A stretch of 13,556 bases of DNA, taken from the NCBI GenBank assembly GCA_001873675.1, contig MNZP01000042.1, positions 2,022-15,577 on the forward strand, given 5' to 3'. The number at the start of each line of letters is the position of its first letter. Position 1 is the stretch's first letter. Both the position numbers and the translations under genes were made by a program. The notes beneath the pieces were generated by a model that saw only the letters and a program-made list of their open reading frames with translations, was not told the origin of the DNA and did no database searches. The DNA is from Syntrophaceae bacterium CG2_30_49_12. Lineage in GTDB: Bacteria; Desulfobacterota; Syntrophia; Syntrophales; CG2-30-49-12. Below, in pieces: positions 1-6,732 of the stretch.

Positions 1-518
1 AGGAGATTGCCCGCCACTCCTGGGAGATAAAGGGTCCGGAGGGGAAACCGTTTCCACCTCTACCGGAAAACGTGAGCGGCAACATCCACTATGCCAATAT
101 CGTCGGCGCTCTGCCCAATGGCCGGAGATTAGGCGACGCTCTTTATGACGGCGGTGTCTCTCCTGGGCCAGGTCTTGACAGAAAAGGACCAACTGCGGTT
201 TTAAAGTCCGTAGGCAAGATTGATCACATAACTCAAGGCCGTGCCTTCCTGCTGAACCAGCGGCTTTCCCCGATCCAGCTTGCCGGTGATAAAGGCTACA
301 ACCTCTGGAAATCGTACATGAGGACATGGGCTGACCTGGGGAATGACCATATACAGTTCAACATGGTGGACGATTCAACCCTGAGAGCTGCTCAGAAAGA
401 TCCCGAGAAGTATTCCGAAGTAATTGTCCGGGTTGCCGGTTACAGTGCGCACTTTGTGGACATCAGCCGTAAGACCCAGGACAATATTATCCAGAGGACC
501 GTGCAGGGGTTGGGCTGA
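1..518 (+). CDS. Glycyl radical enzyme, C-terminal part (alkyl-/arylalkylsuccinate synthase type alpha subunit); 5' end outside window
   Basis: The frame is open from the left edge (first full codon at position 3) to a TGA at 516-518, so about 171 C-terminal residues are present and the start lies outside the window. The decisive motif is RVAGYSA, with the radical-bearing glycine codon at 438-440, followed by FVDISRKTQDNIIQRT. This is the glycyl-radical loop of pyruvate formate-lyase superfamily enzymes. The text around it, and the small Cys-rich gene that follows, fit the fumarate-adding branch (Bss/Ass/Nms type), in which a thiyl radical made from the glycyl radical adds a hydrocarbon or alkyl-aromatic to fumarate in the cytoplasm. 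The active-site cysteine is not in the window, so the substrate cannot be judged. Other glycyl radical branches (dehydratases, decarboxylases) remain possible. The glycyl radical family is near certain; the fumarate-adding assignment is probable. Confidence 0.85.
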   Translation, partial: EIARHSWEIKGPEGKPFPPLPENVSGNIHYANIVGALPNGRRLGDALYDGGVSPGPGLDRKGPTAVLKSVGKIDHITQGRAFLLNQRLSPIQLAGDKGYNLWKSYMRTWADLGNDHIQFNMVDDSTLRAAQKDPEKYSEVIVRVAGYSAHFVDISRKTQDNIIQRTVQGLG

Positions 519-556
519 TTTTTATTACGAACAGCTTAACACGTGGAGGAAAGGAA

Positions 557-934
557 ATGGTGCGAAGATCGCGAAGAGAGGAATGGAACCAGATACGAAA
601 TAGTATGACCAGTGATTTCTCTACGGCTAAAGGCGTAGAAGGTCGGGAAACCGTACCCGATAAGGCCTGTGGGAAGTGTAAGAACTTTTCCGAAAACGCC
701 TACGCGTCCGATGGAAGGGGATCTTGTAGAGTCTTGAAAATGGGGAGCAACTTCCTTGCAGACCCGCCCATTTTTGTGCTGGATGGGGAAACAGGGCTGA
801 TGTGTATGTTCAATATGGATGCCAGCCGATGTGAATATTATGAGATGATGGAGTTCATTGATACCGATGGCACGGAGTGTGCTGACCCGCAGTTCCGCCG
901 TGCCCAGAGGCAAATGGAAAAGGCATTGAAATAG
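557..934 (+). CDS. Small Cys-rich protein, probable Fe-S small subunit of the glycyl radical enzyme
   Basis: This 125-residue protein starts 38 bases after the glycyl radical enzyme, with a clear GGAGG at 545-549 seven bases before the ATG. Six cysteines are visible: CGKC (C38, C41), GSC (C57), C83, C92 and C108. The order CxxCxxF, GxC, then two more Cys is like the small beta/gamma subunits of benzylsuccinate and alkylsuccinate synthases (BssB/BssC, AssB). Those carry one [4Fe-4S] cluster and bind the large subunit. They are usually about 60-90 residues, so this one is longer: it has a charged N-terminal arm of about 35 residues and an acidic, then basic, C-terminal tail (110-125). Position and cysteine pattern support a structural or redox partner of the upstream enzyme. 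The exact family assignment is inferred by pattern only. Confidence 0.75.
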   Translation: MVRRSRREEWNQIRNSMTSDFSTAKGVEGRETVPDKACGKCKNFSENAYASDGRGSCRVLKMGSNFLADPPIFVLDGETGLMCMFNMDASRCEYYEMMEFIDTDGTECADPQFRRAQRQMEKALK

Positions 935-986
935 AACAGAAGGTTGAGAAAGAGCCTCCATTCTGCGAGATTTCCTCTAACCAATC

Positions 987-1964
987 TTATGGTGTCTGCT
1001 GGAACATTCCTTCCTGCATTCTTTCTCCTTTCTTTCTCTGAAAATAGTTGAGATACCCCAATGCACACATGGGGAGGTGATGTTCCATTACCCAGCGATG
1101 AAGAGCATCCGTCTTTTTGTTCGGGCCGAGGAGCGCCTCCGTGTCTTGCCTGAACCTCTCGGTGATTTCCTGGAGAGAGGCATTTGTTTCAAGCATTTCT
1201 GAGACCGTGTCTTTCCATTTCATGAGCCACTCGATCCCCTTACTCAGGGTTTGATTCACCCTCTCGGTACAGCCAAAGTGGCTGAAACACAAGAGGCGAA
1301 GGTCAAGGTCAAAAAAACCTTCGATGGTTTTGATATTTATGTCGGGGTCGAATTCCGGCGGCGGGGTTGTCGGTACTAATGCTTGCGCTTGCGAGTCAGA
1401 AAGATAGATGCCCACGGCGTCCCCTGTAAAAAGTATCCCCTCGTTCTCTGAATAGATGCATATATGGTGGTTAGCGTGTCCCGGGGAGCCGATCATCCGG
1501 AGTCTCTGGCCTTTACCCAGGTTTATAATGTCCCCATCCTTGACCGGCATCATCCGGCCTTCCTCAATAGGCAAGACCTCTCCGTACCATTCGTTTATCA
1601 GGGGGCCAAAGACCCCTTTTGAACTCTTGACGAGTTTGGAGGGGTCTACCATATGCCTTGCGCCTTTTTCGTGAACCACGACCCTTGCCCTCGGCATTTC
1701 CTTAACCAACGTACCGGCGCCTCCCCCATGGTCGAGGTGGACATGGGTTACAATGAGATATGATATGTCTCGTGGATCAACCCCCACCCTCCTGATTCCT
1801 TCCATAATTAAAGGGGCCGATTTTGCCGGCCCGGTCTCCACCAGGGCCAATTCCTCGCCTACTATCAAATAGGCTGAGGTAAAGTCGGGTATGCCAAATA
1901 CCTTGGCATCGATCAGATATATTGAATCCGTGACCTTTCTGTTTTCCATCATCGAGGTTCCCAT
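987..1964 (-). CDS. Metallo-beta-lactamase fold hydrolase
   Basis: This 325-residue protein shows the full set of metallo-beta-lactamase metal ligands: THVHLDH (H74, H76, D78, H79), PGHANHH (H163), FTGDAVG (D182) and FSHFG (H229). It should be a soluble binuclear-metal hydrolase of the glyoxalase II-like group, which often act on thioesters, lactones or phosphoesters. The substrate cannot be read from sequence. After the fold, residues about 240-325 form a helical C-terminal extension (EWLMKWKDTVSEMLE and following). The start is uncertain. The ATG at 1964 directly abuts a G-rich Shine-Dalgarno (GAGGGGGG), while two tandem ATGs at 1952 and 1949 lie 12-15 bases from it and may be used instead. 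It converges with the glycyl radical enzyme pair, with 52 bases between stops and no clear terminator. Whether it belongs to the same pathway is not known. Confidence 0.85.
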   Translation of the reverse strand: MGTSMMENRKVTDSIYLIDAKVFGIPDFTSAYLIVGEELALVETGPAKSAPLIMEGIRRVGVDPRDISYLIVTHVHLDHGGGAGTLVKEMPRARVVVHEKGARHMVDPSKLVKSSKGVFGPLINEWYGEVLPIEEGRMMPVKDGDIINLGKGQRLRMIGSPGHANHHICIYSENEGILFTGDAVGIYLSDSQAQALVPTTPPPEFDPDINIKTIEGFFDLDLRLLCFSHFGCTERVNQTLSKGIEWLMKWKDTVSEMLETNASLQEITERFRQDTEALLGPNKKTDALHRWVMEHHLPMCALGYLNYFQRKKGERMQEGMFQQTP

Positions 1965-2105
1965 CCCCCCTCAAGTGTCCCCGGGACTAAGCAGTTCACG
2001 TGTCCCTTACATTCTCCTGCCGATCATTAGACTATAATCCCCTGTATCCCCTCGCTTCTCTGCCTGCTCCCTAACTGTCAACCCGATCAAGACATAGCAC
2101 GAAGG

Positions 2106-2421
2106 TTAATAAAATAGAACCGTTTCCTTTTTACCCCAATAGAGAAAAACCATGGCGTTCAGAGCCTGCCGTTGGGTTGAGGCAGACACCTGGCCCTCGG
2201 TGACGAGATGGGAGAGAAAACGCTTCACATCCTTTGCCCCGAGCCTGTTCGGATGGGTCTTGCCGCCGAAGTGATGGATATAGCGAAGTATCCACTGGCA
2301 ATAGGTCTGCTCGGTGTGGTAGGCGTAGTGATGATAACGGAGCACCTCGCGTACCTGGTCCATGAGCTTGAGGTCGGGATTCAGGTGGAATTTCGGTTTA
2401 TTTTTCTTTTGACTTTCCCAT
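2106..2421 (-). pseudogene. Integron/tyrosine-recombinase integrase relic (N-terminal SAM-like domain only)
   Basis: An 85-codon frame (ATG 2363 to TAA 2106) matches the N-terminal SAM-like DNA-binding domain of integron integrases: HHYAYHTEQTYCQWILRYI, then VSASTQRQALNAMVFLY. The conserved text continues upstream of that ATG in the same frame (KFHLNPDLKL). It is cut off from the likely native start, an ATG at 2419-2421 giving MGKSK, by a frameshift in an A-rich run near 2398-2410. Downstream, similarity stops after VFLY near position 2137, and ten unrelated residues lead to a stop. The whole catalytic domain with its R-H-R-Y residues is missing. Intact relatives are about 320 residues, so this gene is broken at both ends. 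No attC-like repeats or cassettes are obvious next to it. It marks a site of past recombination. Confidence 0.8.
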
Positions 2422-2520
2422 ATACATTATTGCAATATGTGGAAACAAACAAGAAAAAATGCAATAAGCGGACAGTAACCGGGTAAATTTTCCACATCTC
2501 ACGATCAATATCACAATAAA

Positions 2521-2547
2521 CGAAAATTTCGTCCACCCATAGGGTGG
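2521..2547 (+). promoter_or_regulatory. Two adjacent short inverted repeats in the leader of the decarboxylase operon
   Basis: CGAAA-A-TTTCG (2521-2531) is followed one base later by CCACCC-ATA-GGGTGG (2533-2547). Both are perfect. The second ends four bases before an ATG at 2552 and includes the only G-rich sequence that could serve that ATG as a ribosome binding site. They could be an operator or an RNA hairpin that masks initiation. Nothing shows which, and chance is possible for repeats of this size. Confidence 0.35.
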
Positions 2548-2597
2548 TAATATGACGGACAACTTTCCGTTTGGGGAATCAATTCCTGAGGAAGATT

Positions 2598-3206
2598 ATG
2601 AAGAAATGCGAACGAACAAGAGTCAGCCGACGTTATCCAGGATATCTGCGTCTGTATCAGAAGGAGTATTGCCTGGCGCTAATCAGGATCTTGCAGGAAG
2701 ATGCTGCAGACCTGATTGACCTGTTCCAATTGAAGGAGACAATTGCCGATCTTTCTTGCCGTATCGATGAGCCCAATATTTATAGTGCGGCAGGTAAATT
2801 GCAGCGAGGAATATTAAACAAAGGCATATATTCGCCGCTGGATATGAAGGCAGAGGAATTTAACGGTCAGGCAGAACAGTATTACAGGAATGATTTACGA
2901 AAAGAGCATATCCGGGAAGCATGGCAGTTCCTTGCCCAGGATCTGCAGAGATTGGAAACAGGGTGTGTGCATGATGGAGAACTGTACCGTGATGCTCTGC
3001 AGGCGATAATACGCGGGCAATGCGCCGCGGATTTCATTGCTCTCCAGGAACAGGACATTCTGGAAGAAAAGGCCTCTGCCGACGTTATCGTCAAATTGTT
3101 GCATCTGATGATCCTTACGCTCCATGCGGACTGCGCTATGACGAGTCTGCATCCGGTGAATCGCTCACCAAAAGTTTTACCGGCTGGGAAGCAAATGATT
3201 ATATGA
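2598..3206 (+). CDS. Helical protein of unknown function, first gene of the decarboxylase/Lgt-like operon
   Basis: I do not recognise this 202-residue protein. It is mostly predicted helix, mixed charged and hydrophobic (LALIRILQEDAADLIDLFQ; a long amphipathic stretch near 145-175), with no signal peptide, membrane segment or metal motif. The ATG at 2598 has GAGGAAG at 2588-2594 upstream. A TTG at 2571 in the same frame is an alternative. A different-frame ATG at 2552 opens a 55-codon frame whose first part (MTDNFPFGESIPEEDYEE) reads like a genuine N-terminus. The true gene may therefore start at 2552 and carry a frameshift around 2640-2660. Its TGA overlaps the ATG of the next gene in an ATGA, which indicates translational coupling and suggests the product works with the decarboxylase. 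Confidence 0.6.
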   Translation: MKKCERTRVSRRYPGYLRLYQKEYCLALIRILQEDAADLIDLFQLKETIADLSCRIDEPNIYSAAGKLQRGILNKGIYSPLDMKAEEFNGQAEQYYRNDLRKEHIREAWQFLAQDLQRLETGCVHDGELYRDALQAIIRGQCAADFIALQEQDILEEKASADVIVKLLHLMILTLHADCAMTSLHPVNRSPKVLPAGKQMII

Positions 3207-4285
3207 TTGCTAAACATTCCCTGATACAGCATCAATATATCGACCGGGAAAGCGGGCAGGTTTGCACGGAACGTTTTTATGCCCCCCGGATGATTAATCT
3301 GCTCTACTCCAATGTCCTGGAAAACGCTCCTTTTCTATTCCGCCTTTTGATTGGCGTTCGCTTCACCAAATGGTTGGGCTACCTCAATTACGAATCATTC
3401 ATCGGCGGGAAAATACTGGGCAATGACGACTTTATGAAAGCCTGCAACATTGACAGCGGGGAATATCTCGAAGATCCCAGGAGTCTCGACACCCTGAAGA
3501 AGATTTTCGAGAGGAAGATCCGCTATTGGGAATGCCGTCCCATGCCGAAAGACGTGGGCGTCGTCGTATCGCCCTGTGATGCCAGAATGCTCTGCGGTTC
3601 TCTGTCTGAAACTTCCCAGCTTTTCATAAAGGGTAAGTTCTTCGATCTGGAAGAGCTCCTCGGAAAAGACAAGAAGCGGTGGCTTGCTGCTTTCCATGAT
3701 GGCGACTTTGCCCTTTTCCGCCTGACACCGGAAAAATATCATTATAATCATACTCCCGTAGCCGGTAAGATCATTGCTTTTTATCAGATCGGAGGAGCTT
3801 ATCATTCTTGCAATCCTTATGCCGTCTTGACAGTAGCGACCCCCTATTCCAAAAACAGGCGTGTAGTAACCATTATTGACACCGATGTGCCTGGAGGCAC
3901 GGCCATAGGCCTCGTCGCTATGGTTGAAGTGGTTGCCTTGATGATCGGCAGCATTATCCAATGTTACAGCAAAAGACGCTATGATGATCCGGTTGCTGTA
4001 GGCACAGGGATGTTTCTGGAAAAAGGTTTGCCTAAAAGCCTTTTTCGACCCGGGAGCAGCACCGTCGTTCTCTTGTTTGAGAAAGGGCGGGTATGTTGTT
4101 TCGCTAATGATGTTGTAGCGAACATGTCGGCCGGCGGTGTCATAAGTAGTTTTAGCCAGGGTTTTGGCAAATCTCTGGTGGAAACGGACGTCAAAGTCCG
4201 TTCCGCGATCGGGAATGTCTCAACCCTGCAACGCCAATCTTGGAGGCACAGGTTATGTCTAATGAACTTTTCATCGCCGGAGTAG
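3203..4285 (+). CDS. Phosphatidylserine decarboxylase family protein
   Basis: I place the start at ATG 3203 because it forms an ATGA overlap with the upstream stop. The frame stays open further upstream, but that part is antisense-like text. The 360 residues show the pyruvoyl-decarboxylase landmarks in order: a hydrophobic N-terminal region (about 30-62, NVLENAPFLFRLLIG), IFERKIRYWECRPMP (101-115, like the FFxRxxKPxxRP box), SPCDA with D126 (catalytic Asp of the usual SPADG), YHYNHTP with H183 (catalytic His), and PGSSTVVLLFEKG (283-295), the self-cleavage site. The family cleaves itself to make a pyruvoyl cofactor and decarboxylates phosphatidylserine to phosphatidylethanolamine at the membrane. 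The cleavage motif reads GSST where LGST is usual, so the substrate may differ; some relatives decarboxylate other substrates, such as tryptophan. I give no psd symbol because of this divergence and the odd operon. Confidence 0.88.
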   Translation: MIAKHSLIQHQYIDRESGQVCTERFYAPRMINLLYSNVLENAPFLFRLLIGVRFTKWLGYLNYESFIGGKILGNDDFMKACNIDSGEYLEDPRSLDTLKKIFERKIRYWECRPMPKDVGVVVSPCDARMLCGSLSETSQLFIKGKFFDLEELLGKDKKRWLAAFHDGDFALFRLTPEKYHYNHTPVAGKIIAFYQIGGAYHSCNPYAVLTVATPYSKNRRVVTIIDTDVPGGTAIGLVAMVEVVALMIGSIIQCYSKRRYDDPVAVGTGMFLEKGLPKSLFRPGSSTVVLLFEKGRVCCFANDVVANMSAGGVISSFSQGFGKSLVETDVKVRSAIGNVSTLQRQSWRHRLCLMNFSSPE

Positions 4286-5298
4286 CGGTATGCCTGGGCA
4301 TACTTTTGTACTGGGGCTTCCGGGTGCTGCCGCAGGATAAATGGCAATTCCTGGCTGCCGTTCCCCGCAAACGCCTTGACGATGGCCGCTGGCAGGCCAT
4401 CAATTTGACCTATTATGGTCTCTTTAGTGCCTTGGCGCATGTGATCGCACTCTCTATACTCTTGATTTTAACAGGTTCCATCGGTATCTCGGAAGATAAA
4501 GCACTCATTATCATCTTGGTCATGATGGGCGCTTGCCTGCCGGCGTCTCGCCTGCTTGCTGGTTGGATCGAAAAGAAGGCCCATACCTTCACCGTGGGCG
4601 GGGCCTCCTTTGTCGGCATTCTCCTGGGGCCGGCTGTGGTCTGGCTTGTTTATCGTACCATCTATCCGAATGCCATCATACCCTGGCTGCCCCTCTTGGC
4701 AGCTTTAGCTGTTGCCTACGCGGTGGGCGAAGGTGTCGGACGGTTGGCCTGCATCAGCTTTGGTTGCTGCTATGGGAAGCCAGTTGTCTTCGGACGCACC
4801 TACTTAAATTGTCTTTGCCAACATTATTCCTTCATATTTACGGGAACGACGAAAAAGATCGCTTACGAAGGAGGGCTGGAAGGTCAGAAGGTATTTCCCA
4901 TTCAAGCGGTCACGGCCACCATCTTCATAGGGGCAGCCCTGACCGGAATGTACCTCTTTCTCATCGGTTCGTACGGCCTATCCTTTTTTCTCACCATCCT
5001 TGTCACCCAACTATGGCGTTTAATATCGGAGATATTCCGGGCTGATTACCGGGGCGGGGGTTCTTTATCGGCTTACCAGCTGATGGCCTTACTGGCTCTG
5101 CCTTACGCACTGGCAATCTGCTTCTTCCTGCCCCAGGCAACAATTATTGCCAATATCCAGAAAGGGTTAGAATCCCTCTGGCAACCGAGAACAATACTCT
5201 TCCTTCAGGCATGGGGCGCTGGAATCTTCTGGTACACAGGCAGCAGCCGCGTCACCGCCTCTCATGCATCATTTTATGTTAATAAGGAACTTATTTAA
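4255..5298 (+). CDS. Divergent Lgt-like (prolipoprotein diacylglyceryl transferase family) membrane protein
   Basis: The start ATG at 4255 follows GGAGG (4242-4246) by eight bases and lies inside the end of the decarboxylase gene, a 31-base overlap. The 347-residue protein has about seven hydrophobic segments. It keeps parts of the Lgt signature: EGVGRLACISFGCCYGKP (159-176, the GRxxxxxxGCCxG box, R163), VFPIQAV (213-219, in place of HPTQLYE) and SEIFRADYRGGGSLSAYQ (258-275, in place of the EYFR...GQ region). Lgt normally moves diacylglyceryl from phosphatidylglycerol to the lipobox cysteine. Here several signature residues are changed: the His of the GGxSFHGGLLG region is Val120, and the His, Tyr and Glu of HPTQLYE are absent. 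I therefore call the fold, not the activity. Its coupling to a phospholipid decarboxylase points to a lipid substrate. Confidence 0.75.
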   Translation: MSNELFIAGVAVCLGILLYWGFRVLPQDKWQFLAAVPRKRLDDGRWQAINLTYYGLFSALAHVIALSILLILTGSIGISEDKALIIILVMMGACLPASRLLAGWIEKKAHTFTVGGASFVGILLGPAVVWLVYRTIYPNAIIPWLPLLAALAVAYAVGEGVGRLACISFGCCYGKPVVFGRTYLNCLCQHYSFIFTGTTKKIAYEGGLEGQKVFPIQAVTATIFIGAALTGMYLFLIGSYGLSFFLTILVTQLWRLISEIFRADYRGGGSLSAYQLMALLALPYALAICFFLPQATIIANIQKGLESLWQPRTILFLQAWGAGIFWYTGSSRVTASHASFYVNKELI

Positions 5299-5299
5299 A

Positions 5300-5371
5300 G
5301 GGGAGGTATGGTCAATGCGCATGAAAAAGGCTAATCTTTTATTTTCAGGGTATCCTGGAGAAAGGCCTTAA
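5300..5371 (+). other. Orphan ribosome binding site and 18-codon frame after the Lgt-like gene
   Basis: GGGGAGG (5300-5306) lies eight bases before an ATG at 5315 that opens MRMKKANLLFSGYPGERP and then stops at 5369-5371. The frame runs into the antisense of the end of thrC. The initiation signals are as good as those of the real genes, and the first residues resemble a signal-peptide start. This looks like the stump of a fourth operon gene cut off at the thrC boundary, or a very small peptide gene. Confidence 0.35.
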
Positions 5372-6722
5372 ACAATTTATAGTCACGGGATAGCGCTAAG
5401 GGTTCCCCTGTCCTCTTATCAAGATCTCTCATGCTCTGTGGCAGTTCCAGGGGGATGCCAAGTAGGACCTCGACCTCTTCGGGAAACTTGGCCGGATGGG
5501 CCGTCTCGAGAGATACACACAGGGGAAAATCACCGAACCGTTCCAGATACACCTCAAGACCCCTCCAGCCTACGGCGCCATGCGGCTCCAGGACAACGCC
5601 ACGGTGATGATAAACCCTTCTTATTGTCTCCCTTGTTTCCTGATCGGAGATACTGACAGAAAAGATGTGTCTCCTCATGGCCTCCCGGTCGGGGTAGCGG
5701 TGGACGGCGCCGTTCCGGTCAACTGTCCCTCCGTATAAATCGAAGAACCTCGCCAGGTTGCTCGGATGACCCACATTCATGGCATTGGAGAGACACGCTC
5801 GGGAAGGAGAAATTTTTTCGTATATGCCTGTTTCAAGAAACCTGGGAAATTCGTTGTTTTCATTGGTCGGCATGACAAGCTTTGCGACGGGAAGCCCCAT
5901 CCTCCGGGCATATTCACACCCCAGGGCATTGCCGAAGTTACCGGAGGGAACGGAAAATACTATCCCCTCCCCCCGGCGTCCAAGCCGGGTATAGGCATAA
6001 ACATAGTAGATTATCTGGGGAAGTATCCTGCCGAAATTGATGGAATTTGCCGAGGTCAGGTTCAGACTGCCGAGAGAAGAGTCGGAAAAGGCCTGCTTGA
6101 CGAGATTCTGGCAGTCATCGAACTGGCCCTCTATGGAAATCGCCCGGACATTACCGCCGATGGTATCGAGTTGCTTCTTCTGTCTCCCGCTTACTTCCCC
6201 CTGGGGGTAGAGGATATAGACATCCACCCCTTCGACATCCCTGAAGGCTTCTCCCACAGCGCTTCCTGTATCACCGGAAGTCGCCACGAGGACATTGAGT
6301 CTTATCCCCCGGGGACGAAAATGGCTCATCAGCCGGGCCATCATGCGGGCGGCAAAGTCCTTGAAGGATGCTGTCGGTCCCTGATCGAGCCTCATGATAT
6401 ACCTTCCCTCTTCCACATATTCGAGGGGTACCTCAAAATTGTACGCATCTTCCACAATCCTCTTCAGGATATCGTAGGGAATCTCATCCTGGAGAAAGGC
6501 CGCCGCCACAAGCATCGCCACCGCTGTATAGGGCGCCTCTTTCAGGGACATGATCTCTTCCGGTGCAATTACGGGAATGGGATCGGGCATAAAAAGTCCC
6601 TCATCGGGGGCCTGACCCTGGAGGAGGGCCTCCCGGAAGGAAGCATATCCCTTAAAGGGAGTAACCCACGGTATCCCGTCCAGGTTTCTGTTTGTACTGA
6701 AATAACCTATTTTTGCCGTCAT
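5331..6722 (-). CDS. thrC: Threonine synthase
   Basis: ThrC converts O-phospho-L-homoserine to L-threonine with pyridoxal phosphate in the cytoplasm. The 463 residues fit the longer enzyme class, with the typical N-terminal opening (YFSTNRN, then PDEGLFMPDPIP at about 39-50). PTASFKDFAARM carries the PLP lysine K121. VATSGDTGSAVGEAF is the phosphate-binding region, and SANSINFGRILPQ and VFSVPSGNFGNA are further conserved blocks. It is the last gene of the minus-strand run, 10 bases after lysR. The ATG has only a weak Shine-Dalgarno (AAAGGA about 20 bases upstream, inside the end of lysR), so initiation may rely on coupling. It converges with the Lgt-like operon, with 32 bases between stops and no clear terminator. 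Confidence 0.95.
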   Translation of the reverse strand: MTAKIGYFSTNRNLDGIPWVTPFKGYASFREALLQGQAPDEGLFMPDPIPVIAPEEIMSLKEAPYTAVAMLVAAAFLQDEIPYDILKRIVEDAYNFEVPLEYVEEGRYIMRLDQGPTASFKDFAARMMARLMSHFRPRGIRLNVLVATSGDTGSAVGEAFRDVEGVDVYILYPQGEVSGRQKKQLDTIGGNVRAISIEGQFDDCQNLVKQAFSDSSLGSLNLTSANSINFGRILPQIIYYVYAYTRLGRRGEGIVFSVPSGNFGNALGCEYARRMGLPVAKLVMPTNENNEFPRFLETGIYEKISPSRACLSNAMNVGHPSNLARFFDLYGGTVDRNGAVHRYPDREAMRRHIFSVSISDQETRETIRRVYHHRGVVLEPHGAVGWRGLEVYLERFGDFPLCVSLETAHPAKFPEEVEVLLGIPLELPQSMRDLDKRTGEPLALSRDYKLFKAFLQDTLKIKD

Positions 6723-6732
6723 GATGGGATAT

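Noticed and set aside
536..961. 141-codon minus-strand open frame opposite the Cys-rich small subunit
   Set aside because: The plus-strand gene has a strong ribosome binding site and an ordered Cys pattern; the antisense product looks random.
1975..2006. Direct repeat GTGTCCC (1975-1981 and 2000-2006) with a competing GGGAC/GTCCC hairpin upstream of the metallo-hydrolase
   Set aside because: It is too short and too simple to separate from chance, and I see no promoter boxes or known operator associated with it.
3020..3202. In-frame 61-codon upstream extension of the decarboxylase
   Set aside because: The translation is of low-quality composition, overlaps coding text of the upstream gene in another frame, and the ATGA overlap at 3203 gives a better start.
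3395..3961. 188-codon minus-strand open frame opposite the decarboxylase
   Set aside because: The plus strand has the catalytic motifs of the decarboxylase; the antisense translation has none.
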